Below are positions 1-7,622 of a stretch of DNA of 45,685 nucleotides, piece by piece (position 1 is the first letter of the stretch; every line of letters starts with the position of its first letter). The position numbers were made by a program, and so were the translations under genes. Below the pieces are notes generated by a model. That model was given only the letters and a program-made list of their open reading frames with translations, searched no databases and was not told where the DNA came from. The DNA is from Saprospiraceae bacterium (GTDB lineage Bacteria; Bacteroidota; Bacteroidia; Bacteroidales; JAIPBB01), in assembly GCA_021739805.1 (NCBI GenBank), contig JAIPBB010000006.1, positions 1 to 45,685 on the forward strand, in the 5' to 3' direction.

Positions 1-35
1 GGTAATCGGAAGTGGTTAATAAAAAGAATTACAAT

Positions 36-73
36 TAGTACAAATTTGCAATTGAATTGCAAATTTGTACCAA
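36..73. repeat. Palindrome flanking the DUF4143 ATPase gene (downstream copy)
   Basis: A perfect 33-bp palindrome lies at 38-70. Its arm is GTACAAATTTGCAATT, followed by one central G (54) and the reverse complement of the arm. It sits 13 bp beyond the stop codon of the ATPase gene. A second copy, with the same arms and C as its centre, lies directly upstream of that gene at 1267-1304. Identity extends outside the palindrome (TA before, CAA after), giving 38-bp direct repeats that differ only at the centre base. It could be an operator, a transcript-end hairpin or a boundary of a mobile gene unit. Confidence 0.9.
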
Positions 74-83
74 TTCATTTAAT

Positions 84-1256
84 CTAAAAAATTTCAGAAA
101 AAATCTGATTTAAATTATTCCAACCTATAAAACTTCCAATAGATGTTGATTTAGTTATAGTTGTTGCATTTATCACAAATGTTTTATCAGAATCGCTTTG
201 TCTGATTTGGTTGAAATATTTTATATTATCAAAAGCACTTAGATGATTTGTTTTAGCTGATTTGATTTCGATTGGTATTAATAAATCTGCTTGCTCAATC
301 AATATATCAATTTCTTTCCCCTTATTATCTTTCCAAAAGTATAAATTAGATTCTTTTGCTCTATTGAATCTATATTTCATCATTTCAGTAATAATATAAT
401 TTTCAAATAAACTTCCAATAAGATAATGTGTACCTATTTGCTTAAAGGATTCTATTTTCAAAAGATAGGAAACCAAACCAGTATCAAAAAAATAAAGTTT
501 TGGCATTTTGATTAATCGTTTATTGAAGTTTTTGTGGTGTGGAGGTAAAAGAAATATAATATAGCTATTAACCAACACAGAAATCCATGCTTTCGCCGTA
601 TTAACAGAGATACCACAATCGCTAGCGAGAGATGAATAATTTAATGGTTGACCTATTCGCCCGGCACAAAGCTGAATAAAAAGGTGAAATTGTTGAAGAT
701 TGCCAATATTTATTAATGTTCTTACATCTCTTTCTATATATGTTTGAATATAATTTGAATAAAAAATATTTGCAGGAATATTATTACTGAAAATTGCAGG
801 ATATGCTCCTGCAAATAATGTATTCTCGATACTTGATAATAATTTACCTGCTACTCTTAACTCATCCTGACTTAATGGTAAAAGTTTTAGTACAGCTACT
901 CTACCAGCTAGACTTTGGCTGATTTTTTCCATTAAAAGGAAATTTTGCGAGCCTGATATAACAAACTGCCCAGGGTTACCTGATTCATCAACAATTGTTT
1001 GTAAATACGAAAATAAGTCCGGTGCTTGTTGGATTTCATCAAAAATTGCTCCTTGAGAATAATTACTTAAAAATCCTCTTGGGTCTTTTATGGCTAATTC
1101 ACGTACATCAGGATCTTCCAGTGAAACATATTTCAAGCCTTTAAAAAGGTTTCTAATTAAGGTTGTTTTACCTGATTGACGTGGTCCTGTTATTGACAAT
1201 ATCGGATATAAGTCAAATAATTTTAATGCTATTTCTGAAATATTTCGCTTAATCAT
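84..1256 (-). CDS. AAA-type ATPase with DUF4143 domain
   Basis: 390-aa predicted cytosolic P-loop ATPase of the AAA_14/DUF4143 family, which is abundant in Bacteroidota and archaea and has no settled function. Walker A is GPRQSGKT (about residues 24-31), Walker B is AIFDEIQ (70-76) and a sensor-like SGSQNF follows at 101-106. The C-terminal third resembles a PD-(D/E)XK fold, with EID (315-317) followed by IEIK (329-332), as is typical of this family. A TTG six codons upstream (1274) also opens the frame, but it lies inside the upstream palindrome, so ATG at 1256 is preferred. On the minus strand TATATTTG (1268 to 1261) matches a Bacteroidota -7 box and abuts the palindrome, so the palindrome may be an operator. 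Both ends of the gene carry the same palindrome, which suggests the gene moves or is regulated as a unit. The family call is firm; the biological role is unknown. Confidence 0.9.
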   Translation of the reverse strand: MIKRNISEIALKLFDLYPILSITGPRQSGKTTLIRNLFKGLKYVSLEDPDVRELAIKDPRGFLSNYSQGAIFDEIQQAPDLFSYLQTIVDESGNPGQFVISGSQNFLLMEKISQSLAGRVAVLKLLPLSQDELRVAGKLLSSIENTLFAGAYPAIFSNNIPANIFYSNYIQTYIERDVRTLINIGNLQQFHLFIQLCAGRIGQPLNYSSLASDCGISVNTAKAWISVLVNSYIIFLLPPHHKNFNKRLIKMPKLYFFDTGLVSYLLKIESFKQIGTHYLIGSLFENYIITEMMKYRFNRAKESNLYFWKDNKGKEIDILIEQADLLIPIEIKSAKTNHLSAFDNIKYFNQIRQSDSDKTFVINATTITKSTSIGSFIGWNNLNQIFSEIF

Positions 1257-1266
1257 GACACAAATA

Positions 1267-1304
1267 TAGTACAAATTTGCAATTCAATTGCAAATTTGTA
1301 CCAA
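1267..1304. promoter_or_regulatory. Palindrome overlapping the DUF4143 ATPase promoter region
   Basis: Perfect 33-bp palindrome at 1269-1301 (arm GTACAAATTTGCAATT, centre C at 1285), ending 13 bp before the ATG of the ATPase gene. On the minus strand it is followed at once by TATATTTG, a match to the Bacteroidota -7 element, and a TTTG lies inside the palindrome 22 bp upstream of that box. This is close to, but slightly longer than, the usual 19-21 bp spacing. A repressor bound here would cover the promoter. That role is inferred; the palindrome itself is seen directly. Confidence 0.6.
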
Positions 1305-1378
1305 CAATTTTTCTCTTTAATAAATTAATTTAACGAAAAAACATTATGAATCTGCAAGTTGGAAGCTGTATAGCAATA

Positions 1379-1459
1379 GTCAAACTGAGTGTTCGGCTTG
1401 CGTTATAGATTTTATTAGTTGTTTAAAAGTTTATCAAGCCGAATGTATCGAAGTTTGAC
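1379..1459. repeat. REP-like imperfect inverted repeat
   Basis: Outer arms GTCAAACT and AGTTTGAC, with inner arms TTCGGCTTG (1392-1400) and CAAGCCGAA (1435-1443), form an interrupted hairpin between the ATPase and DUF2279 genes. It resembles the other dispersed palindromes in this window in containing a TCGA-like core, but is not a copy of any of them. It lies upstream of one minus-strand gene start and downstream of another gene's stop, so it could also act as a transcript-end structure. Confidence 0.6.
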
Positions 1460-1511
1460 GGTACATGAAATGCAATTGAAAAAATCTTAATTCCAACATT
1501 ATTAATTCGAA

Positions 1512-2426
1512 TTAAAAATAAACCCCATGCATCTTCCACTCATTCTTTGAATTGTATTCAAGAGCAGGGAAAGGAAATTTGATAACTCCCACAATATCAA
1601 AAACCATATTTAATGCTTTTGATTTTGTTTCTATGCGGGTAAGGTCAAGGTCGAGAGAGAGAAAATATTGACGATTTCGTTTAAAATAAGGTAATGGGTT
1701 TCCATCAAGAGTCGTAGGATTAGAGTTTCCACCCAACATACCGTCAGCACTATAACCAAAAGCAACATTCAGCCATTTTGGAAATTTGGAATCATCAGGC
1801 AAAAAAGAATGAATATTAGCCGAAAGCCAGTAAGTTTGTCCATTATAGTCTTTAAGCATTCTTTCCTGGAAATTGCTTCCTAAAACATTAGGACGATATT
1901 TTGCATATTGGCTTTTATGAAACGACCATTTTAATAAAACCCTTTGCTCGTCCCAGGCAAGCTGTTGTCCTATAAACATCCCTGCACCAAAAGTATTTGC
2001 AGCAACATCACCAAGTGAAGCCCCCCACTCTGCCGAAAAACCATCTAGAATTTCAATTGTAGTCATATACGCAAGACCTACTGTGCCACCATACCAAATT
2101 GCTTTTTTCTTTTCAACACCCGGCCAGCGTAAAAATTCATAACCGATTTTCCCGACATAATATCCAACAGCAGCATGACCGATTTTATCCATCTGAAGCC
2201 ATTCTTTGTTGTCGTTAAAAAAATGAAATGAGGATTGCGGATAATCAGAATACCAGAGAACATATAATCCACCCAAAGTTGAAGCAGTTGAAACACTTTC
2301 GAAGACTATAACTCCTGTTAAAAGCTTTTTGTTGACTTGATTTGAATCACTTATATTTTGAGAAAAGAGATTTGATGATATAACTATTATCAATAAAAAA
2401 CTCAGTATGAATTTTAAATGCTTCAT
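1512..2426 (-). CDS. DUF2279-family exported protein
   Basis: 304-aa protein with an N-terminal signal peptide (about residues 1-22, ending SNLFS-Q). It contains the DUF2279 signature: an NDNKEWLQMDKIGHA segment (71-85) followed by hydrophobic stretches and GDVAANTFGAG. Members are predicted periplasmic or outer-membrane-associated proteins of unknown role in Bacteroidota. After the conserved part comes a region with many aromatic residues (about 190-304) that could form beta strands. The start is ATG at 2426, with a repeat array immediately upstream and no visible Shine-Dalgarno sequence. No partner gene is evident; phosphomannomutase lies upstream on the same strand, separated by 222 bp of repeats. 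Confidence 0.8.
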   Translation of the reverse strand: MKHLKFILSFLLIIVISSNLFSQNISDSNQVNKKLLTGVIVFESVSTASTLGGLYVLWYSDYPQSSFHFFNDNKEWLQMDKIGHAAVGYYVGKIGYEFLRWPGVEKKKAIWYGGTVGLAYMTTIEILDGFSAEWGASLGDVAANTFGAGMFIGQQLAWDEQRVLLKWSFHKSQYAKYRPNVLGSNFQERMLKDYNGQTYWLSANIHSFLPDDSKFPKWLNVAFGYSADGMLGGNSNPTTLDGNPLPYFKRNRQYFLSLDLDLTRIETKSKALNMVFDIVGVIKFPFPALEYNSKNEWKMHGVYF

Positions 2427-2648
2427 ATTTTTCTCGTTTCTCGTTGCTCGTTACTCGTTGCTGGTTTCTCGTTGCTGGTTTCTCATAACTCATAACTCAT
2501 TACTCATTTCTTTTGTTGCTAACCTTTGCCTACTTTTTACTTCCGACTTCGGTCTTCTGACATCCGACTTTCTCCTTTTTACTTTTGCCTTTAAACTTTT
2601 GCCATTTGCCTTTATACTTTAGCCTCAGCCTTCTCCTTAGCCTTAGCT
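2427..2648. repeat. Short-word repeat array (CTCGTTN heptamers and related words)
   Basis: The whole gap between two minus-strand genes is degenerate tandem words. It begins with heptamers of the type CTCGTTT/CTCGTTG/CTCGTTA (2430-2515), then TTTTACTT/TTGCC-type words, and ends with CCTTAG/CCTTCTC hexamer-like units (2620-2660). The same words recur at 6411-6696, 12175-12467, 13620-13945 and 40082-40283. No convincing coding potential was seen. Confidence 0.8.
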
Positions 2649-4004
2649 TTAGCCTTTCAAATCTTCAAACTCCCCTAAAATCTCCCTAACCTTCCCAAGC
2701 TTTTCATCCAGCAATTCATCACTTTTCGCTTCCGCTAAGAAACGCAAATAAGGCTCAGTATTCGATGGCCTGATGTTTAGCCACCAATCTTCGAATTCAA
2801 TTCTATATCCATCAAAATCAAAAAATGCAGTATGTTTTTCGGATTCCATGAAATGCTTTTTAACTGCATCCATTGCTTGCTGTTTTCTTTCAATTTTAAA
2901 ATTCAGTTCTCCAGAATTTGAGTAAGAACTAATTTCAGAGATCAATTGAGAAACCGATTTGCCTTTGCTTTTCATTTTCGAAATAATATCAAGAATTATC
3001 AAACAAGCCAAAATTCCTGAATCAGAATAATAGAAATCTTTAAAGTAATAATGCCCGGCAAGTTCGCCACCGAAAATCCCGTCAATCTCACGAAGTTTTA
3101 TTGCAGCAAAAGCTCGTCCCACTTTCCATGTGTGCATTTTTCCACCCATTTTCTCAACATATTCTCCAACTGCTTTCGACGAACGAATATCCTGCAAAAC
3201 ATTTCCTTTCAATCCTTTTTCTTCCAGAAAATAATGAGCTAAAACCGCTATCATCAAATCCGGTGAAATGAATTTTCCATTTTCATCAACAAACATAACC
3301 CTGTCGGCATCACCATCGAAAATAACTCCAATATCACATTTTTGCTCAACAACCAATTTTTTTAAATCCGCAACATTTTTTTGGTCAAGCGGGTTTGCTT
3401 CGTGGTTTGGAAAAGTTCCGTCCAACTCGTCATAAAGGTAAATTGGCTTTTCTGCAAGAAACTCTTTAATCAGCAAAGTTGCCATTCCGTTTGAGCAATC
3501 TATGGCAATTTTTAAATTTGAAACATCCGGAACATATTTGCTTAGAAACTTAATATATTCTTCTTTAACATTGTATTCAATAATTTCACCTTTAGTCTTG
3601 GAAACAATTATTTTATCGTTTTCAATCATTCTTTCAAGCTCAGAAAGTCCGGTGTCATATCCAACCGGAAGGGCATTTGTTTTAGAAACTTTAAATCCAT
3701 TATACTCCTTAGAATTATGCGATGCAGTAATCATTACCGAAGCATAGAATCCATGTTTTGCAGTCAGGTAATAAACCATTGGAGTTGTTGCCAGTCCTAA
3801 ATTATAAACATCGGCTCCGGCGTCAGTTATTCCTTTTGAAAGATTTTCAAATATTTCAGGAGAAGAAATTCTCACATCCCGTCCAACAAGAATTTTATTT
3901 GTTTTAAGAAGTTTGGGTAAGAAATAACCAATTTTATACGCAGTGGTTTTATCAAAATCCTGATTATAAATCCCCCTTATGTCGTACGCATGAAAAGCTC
4001 CCAT
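2649..4004 (-). CDS. Phosphomannomutase/phosphoglucomutase
   Basis: 451-aa cytosolic alpha-D-phosphohexomutase. It interconverts mannose (or glucose) 6-phosphate and 1-phosphate and so feeds nucleotide-sugar synthesis for envelope polysaccharides. All four family motifs are present: the phosphoserine loop TASHN (93-97, Ser95), the metal-binding loop DGDADR (230-235), the sugar-specificity loop GELAGH (313-318; GEMSGH in many homologues) and the phosphate-binding loop RPSNTEP (412-418). Length is typical of the bacterial ManB/AlgC group. Start is ATG at 4004. It stands alone between repeat-rich gaps, so no operon can be inferred. The substrate (mannose or glucose) cannot be decided from sequence alone, so no gene symbol is given. 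Confidence 0.95.
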   Translation of the reverse strand: MGAFHAYDIRGIYNQDFDKTTAYKIGYFLPKLLKTNKILVGRDVRISSPEIFENLSKGITDAGADVYNLGLATTPMVYYLTAKHGFYASVMITASHNSKEYNGFKVSKTNALPVGYDTGLSELERMIENDKIIVSKTKGEIIEYNVKEEYIKFLSKYVPDVSNLKIAIDCSNGMATLLIKEFLAEKPIYLYDELDGTFPNHEANPLDQKNVADLKKLVVEQKCDIGVIFDGDADRVMFVDENGKFISPDLMIAVLAHYFLEEKGLKGNVLQDIRSSKAVGEYVEKMGGKMHTWKVGRAFAAIKLREIDGIFGGELAGHYYFKDFYYSDSGILACLIILDIISKMKSKGKSVSQLISEISSYSNSGELNFKIERKQQAMDAVKKHFMESEKHTAFFDFDGYRIEFEDWWLNIRPSNTEPYLRFLAEAKSDELLDEKLGKVREILGEFEDLKG

Positions 4005-4066
4005 AAAAATCTATATGTTTACAATTTTTAATTTAATGTTTGAGTTCAATCCGAAAAAAGTGTTTT

Positions 4067-4143
4067 CGTCATTGCGAATGATTGAAGCAATCTATATCTA
4101 TCATCATACAAGCTAATAGATTACTTCGTTCCTCGTAATGACG
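4067..4143. repeat. REP-like palindrome of the CGTCATTGCGA type
   Basis: Imperfect inverted repeat. The left arm reads CGTCATTGCGAATGATTGAA then GCAATCT. The right arm reads AGATTACTTCGTTCCTCGTA then ATGACG. The loop is AT-rich. A related, longer copy lies at 13704-13817. This class of dispersed palindrome is common in Bacteroidota and other bacteria. It lies between the phosphohexomutase and hydrolase-fold genes. Confidence 0.8.
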
Positions 4144-4201
4144 TAGTTTTTGACTTTTCGGTTTGACTCATATTCAAATTTCTAATTTCAAATTTCCAAC
4201 A

Positions 4202-5020
4202 TTAGTCTGCAAAGTTGGTAATATACTCAAAATACTTTGCTTTATCTTTTGCAAAAGTAGTTTTTGCGGTTGCTCCTTTAACAACATAAACAGTGGATGT
4301 TGATTTCACGATTTTGCTTAAAGCTTTAATATCTTTTACAGTATAAATCGGATCTTCATCACCAACAATAAATAAATATTTCTTCAATTTTGCATATTTA
4401 TTTTCAAGTGCATAAAGTGGTTCTAATATATTTTTATCGTATGCCAAAGGAATTTTCACATCTTCGCTTTTAACATCCATATATTTCTTTTGAATTTCAA
4501 GCAAAGTGGTATATGGCGAATCGGCAATTACTTTTGCAACTCTTTTATTATCGGCTGCAACTGATAATGACAAACCGGCTCCAATTCCCTGTCCGTAAAG
4601 ATTAACAGTTGTAATCCCTGAGCGTTTCATCCTAACAAAATCAATTGCTGCCGAAAGGTCTTTTTCAAACTGTGCATAAATGTAAAAGCTAGTATTAATT
4701 TCAAAATCATCACTTTGTCCATAACCACGATAATCATAAGTTAAAACATTATAACCTGCTGAAACAAATTGTCCGGCAAGCTCAATAAGGTCAGCCATAT
4801 TGCCATCACCATCATGACTTAAAATTATTGCTTTGCCCGAAGATTTTGGTGCATTAAAATACCAACCAAAAAGATTTAATCCATCAGAAGTCTCAAAAGT
4901 TACTTCCGAATATTTCATTCCATATTCATCAGGTTTAACTGAATATTCTTTAACAGGATTTAAAGCTCCGGCAATACTTACAATTGCCAACATAACAAAC
5001 AGACTAATAATTTTTTTCAT
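4202..5020 (-). CDS. Exported alpha/beta-hydrolase-fold protein, probably non-catalytic
   Basis: 272-aa protein with a signal peptide (about 1-19). The alpha/beta-hydrolase fold is recognisable: an oxyanion-like SHDGDGN (68-74), YDYRGYGQSD (95-104), a nucleophile-elbow position LYGQGIGAG (141-149) and an acid-loop VGDEDPIY (219-226). It resembles the BEM46/ABHD17-like branch. At the elbow the usual Ser of G-x-S-x-G is Gly145 (codon GGA, complement of 4586-4588). The C-terminal His, normally in an HG-x-x-H-like stretch, is replaced around VVKGATAKTT (246-255). The Asp is retained. With two of three triad residues missing, the protein is more likely a binding or scaffold protein than an esterase. 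Start is ATG at 5020; no operon partner is evident. Confidence 0.75.
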   Translation of the reverse strand: MKKIISLFVMLAIVSIAGALNPVKEYSVKPDEYGMKYSEVTFETSDGLNLFGWYFNAPKSSGKAIILSHDGDGNMADLIELAGQFVSAGYNVLTYDYRGYGQSDDFEINTSFYIYAQFEKDLSAAIDFVRMKRSGITTVNLYGQGIGAGLSLSVAADNKRVAKVIADSPYTTLLEIQKKYMDVKSEDVKIPLAYDKNILEPLYALENKYAKLKKYLFIVGDEDPIYTVKDIKALSKIVKSTSTVYVVKGATAKTTFAKDKAKYFEYITNFAD

Positions 5021-5303
5021 GTGTTTTGATTTTTAAATAATTGTAAAAAGCGAAAATAGTAAAATAAAAATTATCGTTAAACTATTTTTATTTGTGTTTG
5101 CTGATTTATTTGGTCAAACAAATTTGTATATACTGTTGCAAATAAAATTCAAAATTTCAAAAAACAAATTTCAAAAGGAAAATTGTTTTGGACATTGAGA
5201 ATAGAGACATTGAGATTTATTTGAATTTTGTTTTTTGTTTTTTGGTGCTTTAAATATCATTAAAATACAATCTAGATTATATGCCATTATGATTACAGGT
5301 TTT

Positions 5304-6374
5304 TTACCTTACTCTCATCCTGTTCAATGCCCTATGATATTTATTAGCATTATTTTCATGTTGTCCGTTTGTTTTCGCAAATGCATGATATCCCGACAAA
5401 TCATCTTTTGCACAAAAAAACATATAATTATGTTTTTCGTAATTCAGAACCTTGTCAATTGTTGTAGGATTTGGAACGCAAATAGGTCCCGGAGGCAGAC
5501 CTGCATGAAGGTAAGTGTTATAGGGTGATTCATAAGTAAGATGACGATTTAAAACTCGTTTAATTGTGAAATCACCATTAGCAAATTTCACTGTAGGGTC
5601 GGCTTGCAATGGCCAATTTTTGTTTAAACGGTTAATGTAAACCCCTGCAATCCTGCTCATTTCATCTAATTTGTTTGTTTCTTCCTGAACAATAGAAGCT
5701 AAAATTGAAACCTGATAAGGCTTTAATCCGGCATCTTTTGCCTTTTGCTTTCTCTCTTCATTCCAAAATCTTTTATACTCGGTTTGCATTCGCTCAATGA
5801 ATTTCTCGGCAGTAGTGTTCCACCAAAACTCATAAGTATTTGGAAGGAACATTATCAGAATTTCGTCAGATGTTAGATTGAAATTTGAGATATATTCTTC
5901 ATTGTTAAGCAAGTTAATAAATGTTGTGGAATCAAACTCCAAATATTGTGAAACTTTACCGGCTAATTTTTCCTTTGTTCTGATGTTATTAAAAGTGACT
6001 TTCACCGGAACCTGTGCTCCTGAACGAAGCATATTTACAAGTCGATTATCATTCATTCCATCTTTTAGTTCATATTTTCCGGGCTTTATATTATCTACAT
6101 ATTTTTTCTTTTCGGCTATCCATTCGAATGATGTTTTATCGACTATATAATCATGGGCATAAAGTATTTTTTTAACATCTTCAAAATCTGAACCAGTTGG
6201 AATATAAATGAAAGCTGAGTGTTTTCCTTTAAGGTCAACATTTGGGGAGTAGAATTTTTTATAAGCCCAAATCCCAATCGAAACAGTAATAATTAAAGCT
6301 ATTATAGCAATATAAAAGAAGCTTCTTAAAAATCTTGATTTTTTTATTTTTTTGGGGGGCTTATGGTTTTCCAC
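5304..6374 (-). CDS. mltG: Endolytic murein transglycosylase MltG
   Basis: 356-aa inner-membrane enzyme of the YceG/MltG family that cleaves nascent peptidoglycan glycan strands and sets their length. A short basic cytosolic tail precedes one transmembrane helix (about 17-38), followed by a LysM-like region and the catalytic domain. Conserved pieces are ASIVQEET (226-233, containing the acidic catalytic segment), INRL (247-250), QADPTV (257-262) and GLPPGPI (292-298). Length is typical. The frame opens with GTG at 6374, with no in-frame ATG nearby, so GTG is the likely start. Immediately upstream is a repeat array. Confidence 0.93.
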   Translation of the reverse strand: MENHKPPKKIKKSRFLRSFFYIAIIALIITVSIGIWAYKKFYSPNVDLKGKHSAFIYIPTGSDFEDVKKILYAHDYIVDKTSFEWIAEKKKYVDNIKPGKYELKDGMNDNRLVNMLRSGAQVPVKVTFNNIRTKEKLAGKVSQYLEFDSTTFINLLNNEEYISNFNLTSDEILIMFLPNTYEFWWNTTAEKFIERMQTEYKRFWNEERKQKAKDAGLKPYQVSILASIVQEETNKLDEMSRIAGVYINRLNKNWPLQADPTVKFANGDFTIKRVLNRHLTYESPYNTYLHAGLPPGPICVPNPTTIDKVLNYEKHNYMFFCAKDDLSGYHAFAKTNGQHENNANKYHRALNRMRVR

Positions 6375-6696
6375 ACTATGTTTCTTACTTTTTGTTTTAA
6401 TATTTAGTTTTGCTCGTTACTCGTTACTCGTTGCTTGTTTCTCGTTTCTCGTTTCTCGTTGCTCGTCATTTCGGCTCCGCTCAATGACCACACTCATCGA
6501 ACCCAATGGACACTGAGCGGAGTCGAAGTGCGTTGCTCGTTGCTCGTTTCAGGTTAATGCCTATTGCTTACTGCCTTTTTCGCCTTTTTACTTTTTACTT
6601 TTTACTTTTGCCAGTACACAAACTGTTTACTGATTACCGAATACTGATTACCGTTTACCGCCAATTGCCTCCTTCTCCTTCGCCTTAGCCTTTCAT
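6375..6696. repeat. Composite short-word repeat array
   Basis: No gene was seen here. From about 6411 the gap between mltG and the GNAT gene consists of CTCGTTN heptamers, interrupted by the 69-bp REP-like element at 6464-6532. CTCGTT words resume, then words such as TTTTTACTT and CTGATTACCG appear, ending in CCTTCTCCTTCGCCTTAGCC-like units. Word order closely parallels the array at 40082-40283 read on the opposite strand. Confidence 0.8.
6464..6532 (-). repeat. 70-bp REP-like element, copy 1
   Basis: On the minus strand it starts CGCACTTCGACTCCGCTCAG and ends with GAGCGGAGCCGAAATGACG. The two arms (GACTCCGCTCA and TGAGCGGAGCC) pair as an imperfect hairpin. Nearly identical copies lie at 12375-12444 and 40145-40214, and all three are embedded in AACGAGN heptamer arrays. 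Confidence 0.9.
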
Positions 6697-7221
6697 CTAA
6701 CTTTTAACAAGCTGCAACATAAACTCATCCTGCCATTCATCATCATAAAAGACCCAATCTTTTTTTGTCCCGATGATTTTAAAATCACAATTATGAAAAA
6801 GCTTTAAACTTGATTTATTATCCACTCCAATATTACAATAAAGTTGATGCAGATTTAGTGTTTCAAAAGCATACGAAATTAAAAGCTCCAAAGCTTCACT
6901 AGCATAACCTTTGCAACGGTTTTCTTTTGAAATTAATATCGAAACTCCTGCTCGTTTGTTATGAGGGTCAAAGTCAAACAAGTCAATGCTGCCAATTGTT
7001 TTATTGTTTTCTTCAGGCTCTTTTAAATCAATCATTAATCTGAGTTGCTTTGTTGAATATATATCCTGGTCAGCACTCATCACATATTGCTCAAGCAAAA
7101 ATCTGGAAAATGGAATAACTGTATTGCTCACTTTCCATATTTCCTGATCGTTTTCCCATTTATAAAGCAAATCAATATCAGATGGTTCCAAGGCACGTAA
7201 TAATATTTTTTTTCCTATCAT
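6697..7221 (-). CDS. GNAT-family N-acetyltransferase
   Basis: 174-aa cytosolic acetyltransferase of the RimJ/RimL/SpeG-like branch, which transfers acetyl from acetyl-CoA to an amine. Family marks are the N-terminal LRALEPSDIDLLYKW segment, the central beta strand AGVSILI (91-97), the acetyl-CoA pyrophosphate loop NRCKGYASEAL (101-111) and the late NKSSLKLFHNCDF segment (135-147). Length is normal for the family. Whether it acts on ribosomal proteins, polyamines or a small molecule cannot be read from sequence. ATG start at 7221; flanked by repeat arrays on both sides. Confidence 0.88.
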   Translation of the reverse strand: MIGKKILLRALEPSDIDLLYKWENDQEIWKVSNTVIPFSRFLLEQYVMSADQDIYSTKQLRLMIDLKEPEENNKTIGSIDLFDFDPHNKRAGVSILISKENRCKGYASEALELLISYAFETLNLHQLYCNIGVDNKSSLKLFHNCDFKIIGTKKDWVFYDDEWQDEFMLQLVKS

Positions 7222-7622
7222 TTTTAATTTTTTGTCATTAAGTAGTCATTCAGTGATCATTTGCTTCGCTGCCTGCCCGTCCGTAGCTTTAGCGCAGGCG
7301 GGTCATTCGGTTGTCATCCATACGGACAAGTTTTGCTTCGCATCATTCAGTTGTCATTAAGTTGTCATTTGCTTCGCGTCATTCAGTTGTCATTAAGTTG
7401 CCATTTGCTTCGCTGTCATTCAGTGGTCATTCAGTGGTCATTAAGTGGTCATTAAGTGGTCATTAAGTAGTCATTAGGTTGTCATTAAGTTGTCATTTGC
7501 TTCGAGTCATTTCATCATTTCATCATTACATCATTACATCATTATAGCATTATCGCATTACATCATTATCGCATTATCGCATTACCGCATTGCATCATTA
7601 CATCATTACATCATTACTGCAT
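7222..7622. repeat. Array of 11-bp words grading into CATT(A/T)-type words
   Basis: The 401-bp gap between the GNAT gene and dapF is almost entirely repeats. From about 7234 the unit is GTCATTAAGTG/GTCATTCAGTT-like (11 bp), interrupted by GCTTCG-containing units. From about 7500 it becomes TCATTACATCATTATCGCATT-like words up to the dapF stop. A GC-rich insert with imperfect dyad symmetry (GCCTGCCCGTCC to GCGCAGGCGGGT, 7271-7302) lies inside. A related 11-bp array is at 44721-44881. No gene was seen. Confidence 0.85.

Noticed and set aside
84..1304. Palindrome-flanked ATPase as an insertion sequence
   Set aside because: The protein is not a transposase, and no target duplication was seen outside the palindromes. 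It is kept as an open question in the findings, not annotated as a mobile element.
2407..2622. Small plus-strand open frame rich in Leu, Phe and Ser
   Set aside because: It is produced by translating the CTCGTT/TTTTACTT word array, has no homology or start signals, and lies mostly in repeats.
7222..7622. Possible CRISPR array in the repeat-filled gap
   Set aside because: Units are only 9-11 bp, degenerate and directly abutting, with no constant 24-40 bp repeats or unique spacers, and no cas gene is present. The same applies to 44721-44881.
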